Positions 56,877-64,000 of a stretch of 64,000 nucleotides of DNA are shown piece by piece. Origin of the DNA: Ideonella sp. (GTDB taxonomy: Bacteria; Pseudomonadota; Gammaproteobacteria; Burkholderiales; Burkholderiaceae_C); NCBI GenBank assembly GCA_016721465.1, contig JADKIA010000003.1, positions 434,001 to 498,000 on the forward strand. The letters run 5' to 3'. Both the position numbers and the translations under genes were made by a program. The notes beneath the pieces are model-generated. The model saw only the letters and a program-made list of their open reading frames with translations, did not search any database and was not told the origin of the DNA. The first letter of the stretch is position 1, and every line of letters starts with the position of its first letter.

Positions 56877-58211
56877 ATGATCACCTACACCGAGACCCGC
56901 CGCCACTCGCTCAGCAAGCTGCGCATGATGATGATCGGCGGCAGTCTGGCGACTCACCAGCACAGCATGGACGCCGGCTGCAGCGTGCGCGTGCACGCAG
57001 GGGGCTATTGGGGCTTTGCAGCGTCGCCCGTGGCCGAGCCGGCCGATCTGGAGGTGCAGGCGCGGCGCAATGCGGCGGCCATGTCGCACTTCGGTGCGCG
57101 CACCGAAGCGCCCTTGCCCGGCGGCGTCTACCGCGGTGAGCACCACTTCGAGGGTCGGCCGCAGCTGAGCGCCAAGGACTGCAGCGATCGTCTGGCCGAA
57201 CTGCATGCGCATTGCAAGCGGCTCTACCCCGACCTGAAGACGACCCGCTTCCTGCTGCAGCAGGAGCAACACACCAAGCACGTGACCACCAGTCATGGAG
57301 CCGATGCGCACGGGGGCATCCAGCGCGCGGGCTTTGCCATGTGGTTGCTGGCCCAGGACGAGCGCGGCCTGCCGGTGGAGGTGTATCAGCCCATCTCGGG
57401 TCGGGGCAGCCTGGCCGAGCTGGACCTGACGCTGGAGACCCTGGCGCCGCTCATCGACGAGCTGCACACCCATTTGCAGGCCAAGCGCCGAGCGGTGCCC
57501 GCGCGCGGCGGACTGCACACGGTGGTGCTGGCTCCGCCCCTGGCCGGCATGCTGGCGCACGAAGCCATGGGCCACCCCTGCGAGGCAGACATCGTGCTGG
57601 GTGGCGCGATCACGGCCGACCTGGTCGGCCGTCGGGTGGCCAGCGAGCTGGTCACGATGGTGGATTTCGCGCACCACGCGCTGGGCCAGGAGACCATGGT
57701 GCCGGTGTATGCCGACGACGAAGGCACGCCGGCACGCGATGCCGTGCTCATCGAGCGCGGCGTGCTGAAGGATTTCATGTCCAGCCGTGAGACCGCCCAG
57801 GCACTGGGTCTTGCCCCCAGCGGCAGTGCCCGGGCCTATGGCCCGCTGGACGAGCCACTGGTGCGAATGCGAAACACCGCCATCCTGCCCGGCACCAGCA
57901 AGCTCGACGAGATGATCGCCGGCGTGGAAGACGGCTATCTGCTCATGAGCACCTCCAACGGCCAGGCCGACTCCACCACCGAGTTCATGTTTGGCATTTC
58001 ATTGGGTTACGAAATCCGCGATGGCCGGCTGGGACGCGCGATCCGCGACACAACGTTGTCCGGCAATGCCATCCAGGCACTGCAGACGGTCGATGCCGTG
58101 TCCGATGACATGCACTGGAGCTGCGCCGGCTATTGCGGCAAGAAGCAGCCGATGGTGGTGTCCATGGGCGGGCCGGCATTGCGCGCGCGGGCGCACCTGG
58201 GAGGGGAGTGA
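56877..58211 (+). CDS. TldD-like metalloprotease subunit
   Basis: 444 residues from ATG 56877 (GAGG upstream). The TldD zinc motif is H228-EAMG-H232 in LAHEAMGHPCEAD, followed by STSNGQADSTTEFMFG and WSCAGYCGKKQPM. The N-terminal half is less like E. coli TldD (481 aa) and shorter, so this belongs to a divergent branch. TldD pairs with a TldE partner that lacks the zinc site, and together they cleave unfolded or small peptides such as microcin B17 precursor and CcdA. The stop overlaps the partner start (TGATG). Confidence 0.88.
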   Translation: MITYTETRRHSLSKLRMMMIGGSLATHQHSMDAGCSVRVHAGGYWGFAASPVAEPADLEVQARRNAAAMSHFGARTEAPLPGGVYRGEHHFEGRPQLSAKDCSDRLAELHAHCKRLYPDLKTTRFLLQQEQHTKHVTTSHGADAHGGIQRAGFAMWLLAQDERGLPVEVYQPISGRGSLAELDLTLETLAPLIDELHTHLQAKRRAVPARGGLHTVVLAPPLAGMLAHEAMGHPCEADIVLGGAITADLVGRRVASELVTMVDFAHHALGQETMVPVYADDEGTPARDAVLIERGVLKDFMSSRETAQALGLAPSGSARAYGPLDEPLVRMRNTAILPGTSKLDEMIAGVEDGYLLMSTSNGQADSTTEFMFGISLGYEIRDGRLGRAIRDTTLSGNAIQALQTVDAVSDDMHWSCAGYCGKKQPMVVSMGGPALRARAHLGGE

Positions 58212-59500
58212 TGCAACTGCTGCAAATCGCCGACCACGCACTGGCCTTGATGCGTGCCCAGGGTTTCGATGCGGCGCAGGTGGACGTGAGCCGCAGCGAG
58301 CTGACCGAGTTGAACATCGCGATCAACCAACCCAGCCTGATGCGCAGCACCGAGCAGCATCGCCTGACGCTCGTGGGGCTGCTGGACGGCCGCCGCGCGA
58401 GCGCCGAGCTCAGTCGGGTCGAGGACGAGCACCTGCGCCACACCGTTGCTGCACTGCATGCCGAGGCATGCTCGGCGCCGCAGGACGAGGCCCATGCCGT
58501 GTCGCGCGGCGAACATGCCGTCCTCGCGCAGGGGCCACTGGAGGTCGAGCCCGGCGTTCTGCACCGGCAGCTGGCCGATGCCGTTGCGGGGCTGCTGGAC
58601 TTCCGTGCCGCGCAGACGCCGACGATGATGATTCAGGAGGGCGCCGCCTCTTACACCCGGGAGCAGCAGCACACGCTGACATCCGAAGGAAGCGACATTG
58701 CCGCCAGGCTCGCTTCGTATGCCCTGGTGGTGGTGGGCAATGCGCGCGAAGGCGGGCGGACCAGCTCCTTCACCAGTTGCGGTGGTGACACGCACCGCCT
58801 GGACGATCAGCCGCCCGAGGCGCACTTTGGCATCGGGGAAGTGATGCGCGAGTTGACGTGCCAGACCGCGCCGCGGCCCCTGGGGGGCAAATTCGTCGGT
58901 GACGTGGTGTTGAGCCCGCGTGCCGTGGGCAGCCTGCTGAGTTGGCTGCTGGCTCAAGTGGGCGATGCGCAACTGATCGCTGGCAGCTCGGTCTTGCGCG
59001 AGCAGGTGGGCGCGCTGGTGGCGTCGCCGCTGCTCACGCTGCGCAGCCGCTTCGATGCGCCGGGGGTGGCGGCGGTGTCGACCGATGCGTTCGTGGCCCA
59101 TCCGCTGGATTTGTTGCGTCGAGGCGAGCTGACGACCTTGTTGCCCACGCTGTATGGCAGCCGCAAGACGGGGCTGGCCCATCGGCCGGTGGCATCGGCA
59201 GGGTGGGCCATGGACGCGGGCGACTCCGCGCTGGCCGACATGATCGCGGCCGCGCCCCGCGGCGCCTTGGTGGGCCGTCTCTCGATGGGCATGCCGGCGG
59301 CCAACGGCGATTTCTCCGGCGTCATCAAGAACAGCTTTGCGATCGAGGCAGGGGAGGTCGGCCACGCGTTGTCGGAGACCATGATCACCGGCAACATCGC
59401 GCAGATGCTGCGCCACGTGCTCGACGTCAGTCGCGAGCGGGTGGACTTCGGCGCCCAATGCATGCCGTGGCTGCGCGTGGGCGGACTGCGGTTTTCTTGA
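58211..59500 (+). CDS. TldE/PmbA-like metalloprotease partner
   Basis: 429 residues, ATG overlapping the tldD-like stop by one base with GAGGGGAG just upstream. PmbA/TldE family fold without a HExxxH motif: GGKFVGDVVLSPRAVGSLLS, LTLRSRFDAPGVAAVSTDAF, and the C-terminal GNIAQMLRHVLDVSRERVDF. It should form the heterodimer with the upstream protein and shape its peptide channel. No peptide precursor gene is recognised next to the pair; an MFS exporter is directly upstream. Confidence 0.87.
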   Translation: MQLLQIADHALALMRAQGFDAAQVDVSRSELTELNIAINQPSLMRSTEQHRLTLVGLLDGRRASAELSRVEDEHLRHTVAALHAEACSAPQDEAHAVSRGEHAVLAQGPLEVEPGVLHRQLADAVAGLLDFRAAQTPTMMIQEGAASYTREQQHTLTSEGSDIAARLASYALVVVGNAREGGRTSSFTSCGGDTHRLDDQPPEAHFGIGEVMRELTCQTAPRPLGGKFVGDVVLSPRAVGSLLSWLLAQVGDAQLIAGSSVLREQVGALVASPLLTLRSRFDAPGVAAVSTDAFVAHPLDLLRRGELTTLLPTLYGSRKTGLAHRPVASAGWAMDAGDSALADMIAAAPRGALVGRLSMGMPAANGDFSGVIKNSFAIEAGEVGHALSETMITGNIAQMLRHVLDVSRERVDFGAQCMPWLRVGGLRFS

Positions 59501-59561
59501 GCCCGCGCTGCGCCAGAGTGGTGCGATCTGTGCGCCTTCTGCGTGCACGCGACGGCGAGTC

Positions 59562-59592
59562 GCCCATTGTTGGTGCGACTGGGCTGCACCAA
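59562..59592. promoter_or_regulatory. NtrC-like site and inverted repeat upstream of amt
   Basis: GCCCATTGTTGGTGC (59562-59576) matches the NtrC pattern GCAC-YAWWWT-GGTGC in its right half and several left positions. Overlapping it, TTGGTGC (59570-59576) and GCACCAA (59586-59592) form a perfect 7-bp inverted repeat with a 9-nt spacer. Both lie about 5-35 nt upstream of the sigma-54 element, closer than typical NtrC enhancers. Confidence 0.45.
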
Positions 59593-59595
59593 TGA

Positions 59596-59611
59596 AGGCA
59601 CACGAATTGCT
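59596..59611 (+). promoter_or_regulatory. Sigma-54 (RpoN) promoter of the ammonium transporter gene
   Basis: AGGCACACGAATTGCT fits the -24/-12 consensus TGGCACG-N4-TTGCW in all the key places: GG at -24, GGCAC, TTGC and W at -12, with exact 10-nt spacing between GG and GC. Transcription would start near 59621, about 68 nt before the ATG. Nitrogen control of amt by NtrC/RpoN is standard in proteobacteria. Confidence 0.75.
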
Positions 59612-59688
59612 TGCCATGGTGCATCCCCATCCCGCCCTGGTGCGTTCGCGCTCCGATGTGGCACGAAAACCGTCTGGAGACACGTCCC

Positions 59689-60891
59689 ATGGATCAGGTC
59701 AAGCAAGGCACCGATGCCTTGTTCATCTTGCTCGGCGCCATCATGGTGCTGGCCATGCACTCGGGCTTTGCCTTTCTTGAGCTGGGCACCGTCCGCAAGA
59801 AGAACCAGGTCAATGCGCTGGTCAAGATCCTGGTGGACTTCTCGGTCTCCACCATCGCCTACTTCTTTGTCGGCTACAGCGTGGCCTACGGCGTGAGTTT
59901 CTTCGCTGGGGCCGAAACACTGGCGGCCAAGAACGGCTTCGAGTTGGTGAAGTTCTTCTTTCTGCTCACTTTCGCGGCGGCCATCCCGGCCATCGTCTCT
60001 GGCGGCATCGCCGAGCGCGCGCGGTTCGGTCCGCAACTCATCGCCACGGCGGTGCTGGTGGGTGGCGTGTACCCCTTGTTCGAGGGCGTGGCCTGGAACC
60101 AGGCCTTCGGCATCCAGGCCTGGATCAAGGCCAGCACCGGCGCAGAGTTCCACGATTTCGCGGGCAGCGTCGTCGTGCATGCCGTGGGCGGCTGGATCGG
60201 CCTGTGCGCCGTGCTGCTGCTGGGCGCACGCGCCAACCGCTATCGCAAGGATGGCGCCATGAGCGCGCACCCGCCGTCCAGCATCCCGTTCCTGGCGCTG
60301 GGCGCGTGGATTCTGGCCGTGGGCTGGTTCGGCTTCAACGTGATGAGCGCGCAGACCATCGACAAGATCTCGGGCCTGGTGGCCGTGAACTCGTTGATGG
60401 CCATGGTGGGCGGCACCCTGGTGGCGGTGGTGCTGGGCCGCAACGACCCGGGCTTTGCCTACAACGGCCCGCTGGCCGGCCTGGTGGCGGTGTGCGCCGG
60501 ATCCGACGTGATGCACCCGGCCGGCGCACTCGTGGTGGGTGGCATTGCCGGGGCCATCTTCGTCCAGATGTTCACGCTGACACAGAACCGCTGGAAGATC
60601 GACGACGTGCTGGGCGTGTGGCCCCTGCATGGCCTGTGTGGCGCCTGGGGTGGCATTGCTTGCGGCATCTTCGGTCTGAAAGGCCTGGGCGGATTGGGCG
60701 GCGTGAGTCTTGGCGCACAGCTGATCGGCACGGCCATGGGTGTGGGCTGGGCGCTGGTGGGGGGCCTGGTGGTGTACGGCGTGCTCAAGGCGACGATGGG
60801 GCTGCGCCTGTCGGCTGAAGAAGAGTACGAGGGCGCCGACCTGTCCATCCACAAGATCGGTGCGACGCCCGATCGCGAGGTGAGTTGGTGA
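59689..60891 (+). CDS. amt: Ammonium transporter (Amt family)
   Basis: 400 residues from ATG 59689 with GGAG upstream. Eleven hydrophobic segments. Family stretches: HSGFAFLELGTVRKKNQVNA, the pore histidines in SVVVHAVGGWIGL and DVLGVWPLHGLCGAWGG, and ALGAWILAVGWFGFNVMSA. No signal peptide is seen, unlike E. coli AmtB. It brings ammonium in when nitrogen is short. No glnK gene is adjacent on either side. The upstream sigma-54 element and NtrC-like site predict nitrogen-limited expression. Confidence 0.93.
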   Translation: MDQVKQGTDALFILLGAIMVLAMHSGFAFLELGTVRKKNQVNALVKILVDFSVSTIAYFFVGYSVAYGVSFFAGAETLAAKNGFELVKFFFLLTFAAAIPAIVSGGIAERARFGPQLIATAVLVGGVYPLFEGVAWNQAFGIQAWIKASTGAEFHDFAGSVVVHAVGGWIGLCAVLLLGARANRYRKDGAMSAHPPSSIPFLALGAWILAVGWFGFNVMSAQTIDKISGLVAVNSLMAMVGGTLVAVVLGRNDPGFAYNGPLAGLVAVCAGSDVMHPAGALVVGGIAGAIFVQMFTLTQNRWKIDDVLGVWPLHGLCGAWGGIACGIFGLKGLGGLGGVSLGAQLIGTAMGVGWALVGGLVVYGVLKATMGLRLSAEEEYEGADLSIHKIGATPDREVSW

Positions 60892-61041
60892 TCTGCACCG
60901 GCGGGCTTCCAGCCGCAGCACTTGACAGCATGCCGAGTCATGCCGGCCGCTCATGTGGGCCGGGGCGATGGGCGCTGCGCAATCCCAGGGCCCCGTTCGC
61001 CGCGGTCGCAGGCGCTGCCTACCGGCTGCATACTCGGCCGC

Positions 61042-61710
61042 ATGCACTATGAACCCCGCCTCCGCCCGGCCGCGCTGCGCCACGACCCCTTCAAGGCGCT
61101 GTTGGTTCCACGGCCGGTGGGCTGGGTGGCCACGCTGGATGCGCAGGGCCGGCCGAACCTGGCGCCCTACAGTTTTTTCAATGCGGTGAGCGATCGACCG
61201 CCGATGGTGATGTTCTCCTCGGGTGCCGGCAAGGATTCGCTGCGCAACATCGAAGCCACCGGCGAATTCACCTGCTCGATCGCCAACTGGGACCTGCGCG
61301 AGGCGATGAACATGAGCTCGGCGGCGGTGGCGCCGGGCGTCGACGAGTTTGCCTTGGCTGGCCTGAAAGCCGCGCCGTCGCGGCACGTGAAACCGCCGCG
61401 TGTGGAAGGCGCGCCGGCGGCCATCGAGTGCCGCCTGTGGAAGACCTTGCCCCTGCCCGCACCCGAAGGCCATCCCGAGGCCGGCAACACCGTCGTCTTC
61501 GGTGAGGTGGTGGGCGTGTACATCGACGATGCGTTCATCCACGACGGCATCGTCGACACTGGCGCCATGCGGCCGCTGGCGCGTCTGGGCTACATGGACT
61601 ATTCGGTGGTCACGCCCGAGAGTGTGTTCACCATGAACCGGCCCGTCGCCACGGTCGATGGCCAGTCGGCCACGTTGGTGCCCGGGCCCTGGGACGGCGT
61701 TTACCGCTGA
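61042..61710 (+). CDS. Flavin reductase-like domain protein
   Basis: 222 residues from ATG 61042, no obvious ribosome site and a CATACT hexamer only 12 nt upstream, so the message may have a very short leader. The FMN-binding split-barrel is clear: PRPVGWVATLDAQGRPNLAP, YSFFNAVSDRPPMVMFSS and NIEATGEFTCSIANWDLREA. Members are FMN reductases or FMN-binding oxidoreductases that supply reduced flavin; several are only loosely defined. A conserved loop SSAAVAPGVDEFALAGL follows. Alone, 150 nt after amt. Confidence 0.87.
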   Translation: MHYEPRLRPAALRHDPFKALLVPRPVGWVATLDAQGRPNLAPYSFFNAVSDRPPMVMFSSGAGKDSLRNIEATGEFTCSIANWDLREAMNMSSAAVAPGVDEFALAGLKAAPSRHVKPPRVEGAPAAIECRLWKTLPLPAPEGHPEAGNTVVFGEVVGVYIDDAFIHDGIVDTGAMRPLARLGYMDYSVVTPESVFTMNRPVATVDGQSATLVPGPWDGVYR

Positions 61711-61753
61711 TCGCGCGCCAGGGTTTCACCCGTCCCCTTCAAGGAGTCAGGCC

Positions 61754-62107
61754 ATGGGTTGGTTTTCAAAGAAGGACGAAGGCTTCTTTCTGGCCACCGT
61801 GGTGCCCGATGGCAACGGTGCCCGCGTGGCGCAGTTTCTCGGCGTGGTCAACGGCGAGGCCATCATCGGCGCCAACATCTTTCGCGACATGTTCTCGTCC
61901 ATCCGCGATGTGGTGGGCGGCCGCGCCGGCGGCTATGAGCGCGCACTGTCCGGTGCCCGCGAAGCCGCGCTGGACGACATGGTGGCCGCAGCAAAGGAGA
62001 TCGGCGCCGACGGCATCGTCGGCATCGACTTCGACTACGAGGTGCTGGGCGAGACCAACGGCATGATGATGGTGGCCGTCAGTGGCACGGCGGTGAAGAT
62101 GGGCTGA
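61754..62107 (+). CDS. YbjQ/UPF0145 family protein
   Basis: 117 residues with an ideal AAGGAG site. The YbjQ core is readable: GEAIIGANIFRDMFSSIRDV, VGGRAGGYERALSGAREAAL and GADGIVGIDFDYEVLG. The fold is a pentameric barrel of unknown function, sometimes labelled heavy-metal binding. Residues 1-20 (MGWFSKKDEGFFLATV) differ from E. coli YbjQ. It is 43 nt after the flavin-reductase gene and followed by a 9-bp hairpin. Confidence 0.88.
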   Translation: MGWFSKKDEGFFLATVVPDGNGARVAQFLGVVNGEAIIGANIFRDMFSSIRDVVGGRAGGYERALSGAREAALDDMVAAAKEIGADGIVGIDFDYEVLGETNGMMMVAVSGTAVKMG

Positions 62108-62121
62108 CGCCCGGCTCAGAT

Positions 62122-62149
62122 GGCCGCCCCCCAAGATCAAGGGGCGGCC
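62122..62149 (+). terminator. Hairpin after the YbjQ-family gene, probable transcription end
   Basis: GGCCGCCCC and GGGGCGGCC pair perfectly over 9 bp around a 10-nt loop, 14 nt after the stop. No T-run follows, so efficiency as an intrinsic terminator is doubtful; it may be Rho-assisted or an mRNA end protector. Confidence 0.45.
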
Positions 62150-62157
62150 GTGCGGCA

Positions 62158-62213
62158 ACGTGACGCTGACGTGACGCGTCCTCCGGATCATGGAGCAGGC
62201 AGGAAGGTTCCTG
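62158..62213. promoter_or_regulatory. Direct repeats and palindrome upstream of the PEP-CTERM gene
   Basis: ACGTGACGC occurs at 62158-62166 and 62169-62177, an 11-bp period suited to an OmpR/PhoB-family dimer. Further down, CAGGAA gg TTCCTG (62200-62213) is a perfect palindrome 22 nt before the ATG. No sigma-54 element of the type often found before PEP-CTERM genes is visible. Function is inferred from spacing only. Confidence 0.4.
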
Positions 62214-62235
62214 TCCTCATACTCTGGAGAATGCA

Positions 62236-62925
62236 ATGAAACCTCGCACCATGGCACGGCTGTTGACGGCTGCTGCATTGCTGGCCGGCGCGGTGCATGC
62301 CGCCGCCGCGCCTGCCTCGATCGACCTGTCCACCGGGGCGGGATGGATGATTCGCTACAACGACATTGCGGCCCAGGTTGGCCGATCTGGCCCGGCCTTC
62401 ACCTACGACTGCCTGGGCAATGCCCAAGGCCCGCAATGCCTGTCGATCACCAGCACGGGGTATGCCGATGGCCAATGGCTGCCCGGTGCCGACCCCAGTG
62501 GCTTCAGCGGACAGTGGGACGCCTACATCGATTTCATGCTGCCGCAAGGCGCCACCAACGTCCGCCTCGTGCACGAGTTGTTGGGTGTCGATGACGATGC
62601 CAACATGCTCATCATGGCCGGCAATCAGGGCCTGTTCTTCGGCAGTACGTTCCTTGGCACCCTGCCACCGGCCGGGGAAGTGTTGCTGGATGGCGTGTGG
62701 GCCGCACCAGGGCCCCACCGCTTGCAGTTGGAGGTGAACAACTGGGATCTCTTCAGCAGCGACAACGGCACGGCTGCAGTCGGTCGCTTCCGCATGGACT
62801 TCGACCTGCCCGGCGGCAACCCGGTGCCCGAGCCGGGCACGCTGGCCTGTGCAGTGTTGGCCTTGGGGGCTGCGGTGGGCACGCGTCGGAGGCGCGGGGT
62901 GGGTGTGACCGGGCAAACGGCTTGA
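62236..62925 (+). CDS. PEP-CTERM sorting-domain protein
   Basis: 229 residues, GGAGA site. Sec signal peptide with cleavage near AVHAAAA (about 25). The mature part (30-195) is polar and looks like a beta-rich extracellular domain, with DDDANMLIMAGNQGLFF and a pair of cysteines (YDCLGNAQGPQC). The C-terminus is a standard PEP-CTERM tail: VPEPGTLACAVLALGAAVG followed by RRRR. Exosortase EpsH/XrtA would recognise it, remove the tail and anchor the protein outside; this is linked to exopolysaccharide/biofilm systems. No exosortase gene is in the window. Confidence 0.9.
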   Translation: MKPRTMARLLTAAALLAGAVHAAAAPASIDLSTGAGWMIRYNDIAAQVGRSGPAFTYDCLGNAQGPQCLSITSTGYADGQWLPGADPSGFSGQWDAYIDFMLPQGATNVRLVHELLGVDDDANMLIMAGNQGLFFGSTFLGTLPPAGEVLLDGVWAAPGPHRLQLEVNNWDLFSSDNGTAAVGRFRMDFDLPGGNPVPEPGTLACAVLALGAAVGTRRRRGVGVTGQTA

Positions 62926-63009
62926 ATTGCAGCGGGTCTGAAGCGGCGACCACGGGCAGCGAGCAAGCACTGCCCCCAACAGCGGCGGCGTGACACGCCA
63001 CCGCCCACC

Positions 63010-63999
63010 TCAACCCGAACCCGAGGCCGCCGCCAGCAGCGCGCAGTTCACCGGGTTGCGGTGCAGGAATGAATCGATGAAGGGCGCCGGCACCTGCGGC
63101 AGGGCGGTCTGGCGCACCCACCGTGCGCCGGCGCTCAGGGCGGCCTGCGCCTCCGCCGGCGCTCCGGCGGCGCGCAGCGCTTGCCACGCCACGAGGTGCA
63201 GTTCCGGCAGGTACATGGCTTCGGGCGAGTAGCCTTCATCCAGCAGGTCCAACGCCGCGCGCGCCGCTGTGGCGGCCTGGGCTGGACGCTGCAATGCGGT
63301 GGCAGCACGGGCCTCAAAAACCTGCACGGCCAGCAGAACGCCGAAGCGCTCGTGACTGCGCGCGACTTCGGCCCAATGGGGCGCCTGCGCCAGCACTTGC
63401 TCGGCGTCGACGGCGCGCAGCGCGCGCACGGCGATGCCGCTTTCCCGGTAGATGTCGCCGGCCGTCAGCTCTCGGGCTTGCATCACCTCGGCCATTGGCA
63501 GGGGCTGCCCCATGGCCTGTGCGATCTCCATGCGCAGCAGACGCCGGCCGGCACGCATCCACGGCGGTGTGGCCTCGTCGGCCGTTTGCAGCAATTGCAG
63601 GGCGCGGGCGTACTGGCCCAGGTGCAACCACAGTGAGGCCAAAGAGGTTTCCGCGGCCAGGGTCCAGAACGGGCTGCCCATGGCCTGCAGCGGGGGCAGC
63701 AGGTCCTCGAACATCCGCAAGGCCGGGCCGTGGTGGCCGGTCTCGGCCAGGTCGCGTGCGTGCATCAGCCGGGCCAGCGTGCGGCTGCTGGTGGCCTCGG
63801 GATCGTCGGACATCAGCGACAGGCCGCGCCGGGAGGTTTCGAGCGCGCGGCCAAACTGCCCCATGGTGCGCAGCACCACCGTCAGGTTGAGCAGGGTCGA
63901 GCCCACCGAGTCGCGGCGCCCGGTGCGCTCGGCGCAGGCGATGGCCACGTCGTAGCTTGTCACCGCCTCGCGCAGCCGGCCGATGTGGCCCAGCGTGGC
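63010..63999 (-). CDS. C-terminal TPR region of a large transcriptional regulator or signalling ATPase, truncated by the window edge
   Basis: About 329 residues are visible and the frame is still open at the window end, so the N-terminus is missing; the GTG at 63963 is internal. The sequence is all helical with TPR-like units of about 40 residues: NLTVVLRTMGQFGRALETSR, LAETGHHGPALRMFEDLL, SLASLWLHLGQYARALQLL and AARAALDLLDEGYSPEAMYL. Such tails occur in MalT/LuxR-type, BTAD and cyclase-linked regulators, but no ATPase or DNA-binding domain is in view, so the class stays open. Confidence 0.65.
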   Translation of the reverse strand, partial: ATLGHIGRLREAVTSYDVAIACAERTGRRDSVGSTLLNLTVVLRTMGQFGRALETSRRGLSLMSDDPEATSSRTLARLMHARDLAETGHHGPALRMFEDLLPPLQAMGSPFWTLAAETSLASLWLHLGQYARALQLLQTADEATPPWMRAGRRLLRMEIAQAMGQPLPMAEVMQARELTAGDIYRESGIAVRALRAVDAEQVLAQAPHWAEVARSHERFGVLLAVQVFEARAATALQRPAQAATAARAALDLLDEGYSPEAMYLPELHLVAWQALRAAGAPAEAQAALSAGARWVRQTALPQVPAPFIDSFLHRNPVNCALLAAASGSG

Positions 64000-64000
64000 C

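Noticed and set aside
60922..60950. TTGACA at 60922 as the -35 of a promoter for the flavin-reductase gene
   Set aside because: No acceptable -10 lies 16-18 nt downstream; a hexamer match alone is weak in this sequence.

Overview
The window reads as chromosomal DNA from a high-GC betaproteobacterium of the order Burkholderiales (Comamonadaceae or Sphaerotilaceae type). The grounds are the very GC-rich coding sequence, frequent 4-nt stop/start overlaps, and families common in that group: a YXWGXW-repeat lipoprotein, a PEP-CTERM protein, a KdpD-like kinase without its N-terminal domain, TRAP transporters and several diguanylate cyclases. The assignment is by gene content and style only. I see no rRNA, tRNA, CRISPR array, insertion sequence or prophage, and no gene-free stretch reaches 300 bases; the longest is about 220 bases, before 33345.

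Region 1 (2-14679, plus strand) is the most notable. Ten tightly packed genes form one apparent operon: a selenium-dependent-type molybdenum hydroxylase (XdhD-like, 5' end outside the window), two fold-type-II PLP enzymes, a YgeW-type carbamoyltransferase, the M20 hydrolase YgeY, a carbamate kinase, an N-carbamoyl-D-amino-acid amidohydrolase, the large iron-sulfur flavoprotein YgfK, the amidohydrolase SsnA and a hydantoinase (HyuA). This matches the E. coli yge/ssnA/xdhD gene set that recent work in gut anaerobes ties to anaerobic purine/uric acid breakdown. Here it has an added D-carbamoylase and a different pair of PLP enzymes. The likely logic is redox chemistry on a purine ring (XdhD, YgfK), ring opening (SsnA, HyuA), removal of ureido groups (carbamoylase, YgeY, YgeW), ATP recovery from carbamoyl phosphate (carbamate kinase) and deamination of the amino-acid product (PLP enzymes).

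Region 2 (14733-22909, minus strand) holds a translationally coupled SPFH protein and Kup potassium transporter, a 5'-truncated glycosyltransferase pseudogene, a MarR/FUSC exporter pair and an orphan KdpD-like/KdpE pair. The KdpDE genes are separated by a dispersed hairpin repeat whose second copy lies at 48137-48215.

Region 3 (23054-33605): an HSD10-like dehydrogenase, a three-gene TRAP transporter, a fatty-acid desaturase with its own terminator, rsmB, a DUF1653 gene, purN, trpS, a membrane diguanylate cyclase and a small orphan gene.

Region 4 (33629-45350): a CpxRA-like two-component system with a Spy-like lipoprotein, rluA, an anchored unknown, an SDR, and an overlapping export/signalling operon (mdlA, mdlB, MFS exporter, PAS-diguanylate cyclase) followed by an enoyl-CoA hydratase.

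Region 5 (45535-64000): pfkA, an S10 peptidase and a threonine/serine dehydratase on the minus strand; a YXWGXW lipoprotein; a 2OG-Fe dioxygenase-like gene; a phosphoethanolamine transferase; a three-PAS hybrid kinase; an MFS protein with a C-terminal extra domain; a TldD/TldE pair; an ammonium transporter with a well-formed sigma-54 promoter; a flavin-reductase-like gene; a YbjQ protein; a PEP-CTERM protein; and the C-terminal part of a TPR regulator running off the window.
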